A stretch of 64,000 nt of DNA from positions 149,255,947 through 149,319,946 of the forward strand of contig CM056573.1 in assembly GCA_029721435.1 (NCBI GenBank), in the 5' to 3' direction. Source of the stretch: Gymnothorax reevesii (Eukaryota > Chordata > Actinopteri > Anguilliformes > Muraenidae). The notes under the pieces were generated by a model. That model saw only the letters and a list, made by a program, of their open reading frames with translations, was not told the DNA's origin and searched no databases. The translations under genes and the position numbers were made by a program. Shown here one piece after another: positions 58,328 through 64,000 of the stretch; the first letter of the stretch is position 1; the number at the start of each line of letters is the position of its first letter.

Positions 58328-58525
58328 ATGGCGGCGGACATAAATAAACGGGAGGCCATTTGCTCTGTCATGGAGAAAATCCCCGGTATCAGCTACTTAA
58401 AGCTACAACAAGATGAATGTTTGGTTAGTTTTTTGAATGGAAATGATGTTGTAGCTCTACTCTACTCTCTTTTATGGAAAAGTTGTCATATCTACTTAAT
58501 ATCCATGATGAAACATATGAAATAG
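58328..58525 (+). pseudogene. RecQ-like helicase N-terminal fragment
   Basis: ATG at 58328 opens MAADINKREAICSVMEKI, then LKLQQDECLVSFLNGNDVVA and LL. This matches the start of RecQ-family helicases (motif 0 Gln region followed by a ..G-D-V-..-L-P-T-G-GKS Walker A site). The Walker A bases are scrambled: after VALL the sequence reads YSLLWKSCHIYLI, with GGAAAAGT still visible near 58474. The frame runs into the right terminus of the TTAA-flanked element, so the rest of the helicase is missing. A short host-type promoter region upstream is possible. It could be a gene piece carried by the transposon or an independent helicase remnant. Confidence 0.55.
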
Positions 58526-58680
58526 GCACCCTGTTAATCTCTGTGAGAGACAACCAAACCACCTCAGCTAACTTGTAGCTTCTAGTGTTACATTGCCCGC
58601 GAATTTCACACAATTTAAGATAGCAGCAAACTTTTAAAAGCCATGTTTTTGTTCATGTCCCAAGACCTATTCGCTGTCTC

Positions 58681-59126
58681 TGTGATGGGTATTGAGTATT
58701 AGACGCCAAAAGCAGCGGCCAGAATTAAAAGGCAAAAACGGCTAAAAACAGGGAGACTCAAACAGAATAAAAATGCGAGACTTGCGCTACCAACGGACCT
58801 AGAAGTCCTCCGAGGTAGAAAGCAAGCGAGCTCGAAGATACAAAAAGAAAAGGGAAAATTAAACAGATTCCCTTTCTCACTACCACTAAACCTCAAATAA
58901 GCAGCTAAAGTCCCTAACAATTTTCTGTCTCGAGACCTTATCGGCTAAAGCGCAAAAGTAACAGTGATACTCTAGCAACGGAAGCGAGGCGGAACTGGAG
59001 CTTAAACAGATTCCGGGCAACGCCCCCAATCAATGCCAGCTGGCCCAGGAATCCGATTGGGAGCAAAACGATATCGTCTCGGACGAGAGCAGCAAAGAAA
59101 GCTCTCAACGCCTCCAAACCATGACA
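58681..59126 (-). repeat. solo LTR, family Z (446 bp)
   Basis: TGTGATGGG...ACCATGACA with a perfect 5-bp duplication GTCTC (58676-58680 and 59127-59131). On the minus strand it starts TGTCATGGTTTGGAGGC. No internal region and no coding sequence. It is unrelated in its body to families X and Y and to the Gmr1-like LTR. Orientation is tentative. Confidence 0.8.
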
Positions 59127-59131
59127 GTCTC

Positions 59132-59713
59132 ACTGTTGTTATGCTGACATTATCCATGAACGAAATGGCTGCCTGAGACAGCCAAACGCTTAGAGCCCAA
59201 CTATGTTACTATAAAGTTAGATAGCGAGCTTGGTATGATGTTAGCGCAAGTATGGTTAACAGTTGAGTTTTCGTATCAACGCAGATTTTATCCTAATGTA
59301 AATAAAATGTTATTCTCGCCGATTCTGCCGTTGGTTTCGGGTCTCTTACGTTTTTTTTTTTAATAGCAGCAGTATCAGCAGGGAAAACGATAGCTCAACA
59401 GTTTGTTTCCTGTAAGGAGAGCAGAAAGAGCACCTTTGGTTCTTTTAAGTGAATGAGTGAAGACTAAAATGAGGTAGATGGGCGTATGTGTACTGTATTA
59501 ACTGATCAGTACTGATCAGTTCGTTTTTGCTGCATTCAATGTACGAAAGACTGTGTTTACAGCAGAAGTACAAAGCGGCTGAGCTGGCGCATAACATACG
59601 TCATCACCAAATGTTAGTCATTAGTTTAAGGGTACACCAATGATTTTAAACTTCAGACAAGTGCCCACCCACTAGGAAGTGTAAACACTTGTCAATCCCG
59701 ACTGCCTAGACTC
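59132..59713. other. no recognised feature
   Basis: AT-rich; contains a T10 tract near 59351 and the repeated ACTGATCAGT at 59500-59520. No gene. Confidence 0.55.
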
Positions 59714-60801
59714 TGTGTACGAAGAAAAGCAAAGTATCAGAGTCTGTATTACCAGGATAACAGCGGCCGACGCAGAGGGAGGATGCCAAAAAACGTATGC
59801 CTTTAATGGAGTCCGAGTCAAAGCCAAAAAACACAGGAATTGCCAAGCCACAATATGAAATCCAAAAACAGTGTCGACTAGACAGGCAGAACCAGTAAGA
59901 CAGATGAGCAGAGGTACAAAAACGAAAGGCAAAAAGTCGTAGTCGATGAACGAAGCCAAGGGTCATACACAGGGCATCCAAACACAGTAATCGTGGTCAT
60001 ACAAAAATAGGTTGAAATCCAGAAAGACAAAAACAATACAAAAGGGGCAATGACAAGAATCAAAGTCAGACAATCCAGTAGAAGCAAAACAATATTCAAT
60101 GGCATACGAGGCGCTCTGCACAAAGAAGTATTGATCAACGTTCTGTCAAGAGCTGTGAGTGAAAAGACTGCTAATATACACACAGGGAAGGTCACATGCT
60201 ATACAGAGACAGGTATAGGGAATAGAGCTAATTACAGCGGGAAAATCACATGAGGGAAGCCCGAAGGAAGCCCGTAGATAGCTAGCGCAGGAGAGTGATT
60301 AAGCATTTGCGAGAGATTCTCGCTGAAGCTCAGGAGAGGACAGAGACAGATGAAGGGGCGGAGAATAGAACAGGGCGATTGCGGAGAGGGAATTAGTCTA
60401 AATTAGTAGCGGTGCAACTTTACAAATTAAACTAGAGTGCTCATTAGTAAGTTAGTAATCTTATATATACATGGATTAGTTGTGTTAGTAGACTATGATA
60501 CAAAATACAAATGTTAGTCTAGTTCGTAATCAGAACAGAAGGGCGAAGGAAGAAAATGAGATTCGAAGGAATATTTTAAACGCCGGAATTCATTTATATC
60601 ACCCAAAGTCAGTGAGCATGCAGACAGGGAAGACGGACTGAACGAACTTGATCACAAGACAGGGGAGACAAGTGCAATGGAGCTGAGACATGGAATGAAC
60701 CAAAAACCTGAGAGTTACAATAACCAAAAAGAATAAATGAAAGACAAAATCACGAGCACAGAAGAAGAACATGAGCATGACCAAAAACCATAACCATGAC
60801 A
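59714..60801 (-). repeat. solo LTR, family Y copy 4
   Basis: TGTGTACG...CCATGACA; flanks GACTC (59709-59713) and GATTC (60802-60806), 5 bp with one mismatch. Family core AGAACAGGGCGATTGCGGAG at about 60368. The 5' half of the coding-strand LTR differs most from the other copies. Confidence 0.78.
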
Positions 60802-60881
60802 GATTCTGAAAGCCTTGGCTGAATTTACCAAGGATAGCTATTTCGGACACACAAGCTATTTGATTCCAAAATATTTGACTT

Positions 60882-61309
60882 TGTAATGTGAACAAATTCC
60901 ACGATATGGCAGTATTGACCTTTTTTTTGTTAAGCCCAGTCTGGAGCTAAGGGAAAGTCCCAGAGAAAAAAAAAAGTCTGGAAGGTGGGAGGGGGCTGCA
61001 AAAGAGTGTATAAGGAGAGAAATTGAGAGAGTAAAGTAGAATGAGAAATTGCAGGATACATTTGACCAGACCCGTCACTCTTTTCAAGACCTGTGAAGTT
61101 TTGTGGATTTTTGCCTGTGTTGGAGCATTTTCCTCAGCCGGAACATCACCAAGCAACTCCACCTCAAGGGACTGTAAATAATTTTTTTCTTGTATATTAT
61201 CAATCTTGGCCAGTAGCTTAAATTGTAGGTTAGTGTTTTAAAATAGTTTTAAAATTTTGTCTGTCATCCCTTGCTGTCTTATATGTCGTAGCAAATTGGG
61301 GCCATAACA
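60882..61309 (+). repeat. solo LTR of a Gmr1-like element (copy D)
   Basis: TGTAATGTGAAC...GGGGCCATAACA aligns along its whole length with the LTRs at 2220-2733 and 24013/38420. ACTT flanks both sides (60878-60881 and 61310-61313), a 4-bp duplication, so this is a clean solo LTR left by LTR-LTR recombination. TATA-like GAGTGTATAAGG at about 61003. Confidence 0.9.
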
Positions 61310-61630
61310 ACTTCCAAAACCACTTTCTCTAGCATTCTCAATTTACAAAAAGTGAACATGGCATCTGACTTTTGGAGAGCCATACCTCGGTAGTTGAAGC
61401 CAAAAACTTTACTTGTGTTCATTGTGTTAAGCCAAATTGGAGTCTGTGAGTGTTCAAGATTCCTGAACTTTGGAACTATGGAATGATCCATATTAGATCA
61501 TTGAGATGGGTTTCCATAAGAGAGTGCTGCATGTAAAAGAGAAATATTTCCAATCAATGTAGGGTCTCACAATCTTTAATCTGATCATCTTATCAACACA
61601 TAAGTAAACTTGTAATGTAGTTATTAGTTC
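61310..61630. other. no recognised feature
   Basis: Nothing identified between the solo LTR and the LINE fragment. Confidence 0.5.
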
Positions 61631-62258
61631 CCTGTTCCCTATCTCCCCATGTTCTACTCACTGGTGATTTTAATATCCATGTCAAATCCAATAACTGTTC
61701 ACTTGCATCTGATTTCTTGTCCCTCCTTCACGCATTTGACATCACCCAGCGTGTCAACTTCTCCACCCACATCAAAGGCCACACAGTAGATATGTTCTGC
61801 ACAACTGGTCATCAACAACCCAACCCTGTCGCCCCCTCATTTCCTATTTTGGACCACGAAGCCATTCTATCTACCGTTTCTGCAGTTGTCTCTGAAATCA
61901 AGAAAAATCATATTATCTCGTAACCTGAAAAACATCCAAACAGAGGACCTCATGACCTTAATCAACTCACACACACCACCTCCTCCCTCACCTGCTATTA
62001 CTGACTTAGTCTCCCACAACAATACTTCCCTCTCTGCTGCAGTTAATGCCCTAGCACTTTTGAAAACACAAAAACACGTCTTCTTCACTTCTAGTGCCCC
62101 CTGGTACACCCCTGCACTTCGCCAAATGAATACAGCTGGTTGCCGTATGGAATGCTTTGCCAAGAAAACTGGTCTCACTGTTCATTCCCAAGCATATGAA
62201 AATCACCTCCTTCTCTACAAAAATTCTCTCTCCTCTGCTCGCACATCCTTCTACGGCC

Positions 62259-63008
62259 GAGTGGCGTAGCCAGAGGGTGGGCAAAGGCACGTCACTTTTT
62301 GACAATAATTAGTCCTGGCTAGTTCTCAATCATTTTCCTTTATTGACACGTTGTCCAATTATCGTAAGTGGGAACTGAAGTCGCGGTTTCTCTCCATATG
62401 CGATCTAGCAATGATGAAATCATGGGATAAATTCAGTACAGCAAAATAATTTACTTATTAACATGGATCGAACTGGTCCATGTTCCAATGAAACGCGGAT
62501 TTTCACTCTCGGTATTGTGTGGGTTGATTTTAAAAAAAAGTGGCACTCGGCAGTTCAATAGGCTATAAAAAGCGTGCGGCTCCAGTTATTGGCGTGAGAG
62601 TTGACAGGTTTGAATAACGTTGATTTAAATACGCCAAATACGCATCCAGGTGAATGATTGTCATCTTACATAATCGGGGAGAACAAGCAGCACCTTTTAA
62701 GTGTGGATTGCTCTCGGACTGAACCGTCTAAATGAAAACCAATGAAAATTGACTGAGAACAGGTCAGGACTAATAATTGTTTTAAATGGATGTTTTGTGC
62801 AACCCAGGTCTCTGTTCTTGTTCCGCTACTGTACTGATTTTTGCCCATGATTTAATCGTTGTTAGGTCACATATGGAGAGAAACCTTCAGTTGCAAATTA
62901 CGATAATTGGAAAACGTGTCAATAAATGAAAATGATTTTGAGAACTAGCCAGGACTAATTATTGTTATAAAGCAACGTGTTTTTGCCCACCCTCTGGCTA
63001 CGCCACTG
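62259..63008. mobile_element. 750-bp non-autonomous hAT element with long inverted repeats
   Basis: Ends GAGTGGCGTAGCCAGAGGGT and CCACCCTCTGGCTACGCCACTG (inverted; the first base differs) and a perfect 8-bp duplication CTACGGCC (62251-62258 and 63009-63016). Inverted similarity extends about 150 bp inward (TCCATATGCGATC / CACATATGGAGAGAAACC). No transposase frame. Confidence 0.9.
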
Positions 63009-63245
63009 CTACGGCCATCTCATTAATATTAGAAAAGGGAACCATAAACTACTCTTCTCAACAGTCAAGAAAATTCTCTCGCCTCCAGATAGCTTTCCAT
63101 TGCCTGCCACCACCTCCCTCGCCAATAGCTTCCTCAAATTCTTTCAGTCTAAAATTGTAACCATTCACAAATGGTTATCTTCTGCCCATAAAATTCCTCT
63201 CCCACACTGGCTCACTACACCCCACATAATCTCATCCAGACTCAC

Positions 63246-63938
63246 TAGTGATGTGACATTTGAAGCGAGGCGCCGAAGCCTGTGTCGAGCAAAAGAGGCC
63301 GTGCCAGATGAAGCCCCGATTTGAGGCTTGCGTCGTTACCGTAAAAATTACGTGACTGACGACAAACGAGGCCTCGGTTTGTGGAGGGTACGTCATTGGT
63401 TTGTTCAACGTATTGCCTCCTCTTAAATACGCTTCGAATCCCGCGCCAAACTGTGGGTGTTGTCGGTGTTTGTATAAGATGGAGAGAGGTGTAGCACGTT
63501 GGATAGGTGTAGTGAGTTGCATATTATTTTCTCCATTGTTGGACATTGACGTGAGAGTGTCAGTTATTTCGTTTTTTAAGTAATGTCACTCCTGTATTTG
63601 TGTTTTGAATAAAAATGATTTAAAAAATAAGCAAAGTATTGTGATTGTTTCATTGCTATTTTAATCATGAACAAATATAGCTACTTACACAATTATGTCC
63701 ATATACATACACATGCACATGCTATAGAAATATATCCATTGTTTATTGTTACTGCGCACAAAAGTTTTTCATACATTTCCGCCCAGGTCATGGTACTGTT
63801 CATTGACTGTTATATCTTGTTTTGCCCAGCAGATAGCAGCATTCAATGATTCATTGAGGCCTTGAGTACTGAACCTTTTGGTGAAGCTATGGGCTGGAAA
63901 GCCTCAGTGATTCATGAGGTTTCGTTTGACCATCACTA
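63246..63938. mobile_element. 693-bp non-autonomous hAT-like element
   Basis: Ends TAGTGATGTGACATTTGAAG and GGTTTCGTTTGACCATCACTA are imperfect inverted repeats. Flanks AGACTCAC (63238-63245) and ACACTCAC (63939-63946) match at 7 of 8. Removing it rejoins the LINE frame. No transposase. Confidence 0.82.
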
Positions 63939-64000
63939 ACACTCACTAATTTTTGTCCAATTGATTCTGCTCAGGTTCTGCACCTTAATCTCTCAATGCA

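Larger units (their letters stand above)
55420..58533 (+). mobile_element. TTAA-flanked DNA transposon relic with THAP and RecQ-like coding remnants
   Basis: TTAA at 55416-55419 and 58534-58537 flanks ends AGGGGACCTATTATG and CATATGAAATAGGCACCC, imperfect inverted repeats. On the plus strand a THAP-like zinc-finger exon lies near the left end and an N-terminal RecQ-helicase-like piece ends at the right end. A 0.6-kb direct duplication occupies the middle. TTAA duplication plus THAP fits the Kolobok superfamily, which is known for both. The helicase piece is not something I can place in that family. The element is 3114 bp and not autonomous. Confidence 0.65.
61631..64000 (+). pseudogene. jockey-group LINE ORF2 fragment (endonuclease to start of RT), broken by two hAT elements
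   Basis: The protein reads LTGDFNIHVKSNNCSL (about 61660-61710), then DFLSLLHAFDITQRVNF and TRGHT-like KGHTVDMFC, and ends the endonuclease with FPILDHEAI (SDH replaced by LDH). A frameshift near 61886-61920 follows. The linker (SSAPWYTPALRQMNTAGCRM, about 62090-62150) leads to a 750-bp hAT insertion at 62259, then HLINIRKGNHKLLFSTVKKI (63012-63075), a second hAT insertion at 63246, and a few RT-proximal codons from 63947 to the window end. Style fits L2/Rex-type fish LINEs; the exact clade is not certain. Confidence 0.75.

Overview
The window is non-coding, repeat-dominated nuclear DNA of a vertebrate, most likely a ray-finned (teleost) fish. The evidence is the repeat community: Gmr1-like Ty3/gypsy elements, several Tc1-like transposons with CCCAACTT-type ends, hAT MITEs with perfect 8-bp target duplications, a CR1-group LINE with a TTATG tail, L1-clade LINEs and a TTAA-flanked THAP element. 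No bacterial, viral or organellar gene organisation is present. Almost every protein-coding trace is a transposon relic. The only candidate for the start of a host gene is a two-exon signal-peptide-like structure at 49774-50254.

Layout. 1-2733: 3' part of a Gmr1-like LTR retrotransposon (copy A: integrase, RT, RNase H, 3' LTR). 2975-9405: decayed Tc1-like pieces, one holding a 78-bp foldback insert, then a both-ends-truncated Gmr1-like copy B (gag, protease, integrase). 10111-14118: an internally deleted Tc1-like element, a tRNA-like SINE head and an unclassified LTR-like repeat (family X). 14119-19510: a minus-strand CR1-group LINE carrying a Tc1 element and two hAT insertions. 21247-24008: an LTR of family Y with a MITE inside, then another Tc1 relic.

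24013-44166 is Gmr1-like copy C. Its 5' LTR was split by a minus-strand L1 of about 6 kb, shown by a 13-bp target duplication. The L1 was itself hit by two family-Y LTRs and a plus-strand L1-clade LINE, so the block has swollen to 13.9 kb. The gag of copy C also contains a second, inverted family-X repeat, and its RT is broken by a hAT-Charlie-type transposon (44167-46366).

46470-64000: a TA-flanked non-autonomous element with repeated TGTCCCA motifs, the candidate host exons, a CR1 3' end, a hAT MITE, a 3.1-kb TTAA-flanked element with THAP and RecQ-like coding remnants, three solo LTRs of different families, and a plus-strand jockey-group LINE broken by two hAT insertions.

Functionally these are competing selfish elements, not a pathway. 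The Gmr1-like elements encode Gag, protease, integrase and RT/RNase H, with integrase placed before RT, unlike ordinary Ty3/gypsy elements. Every copy here is disabled. In all three, integrase is broken in the same short stretch: a shared stop codon in B and C, and a 41-codon in-frame deletion in A.
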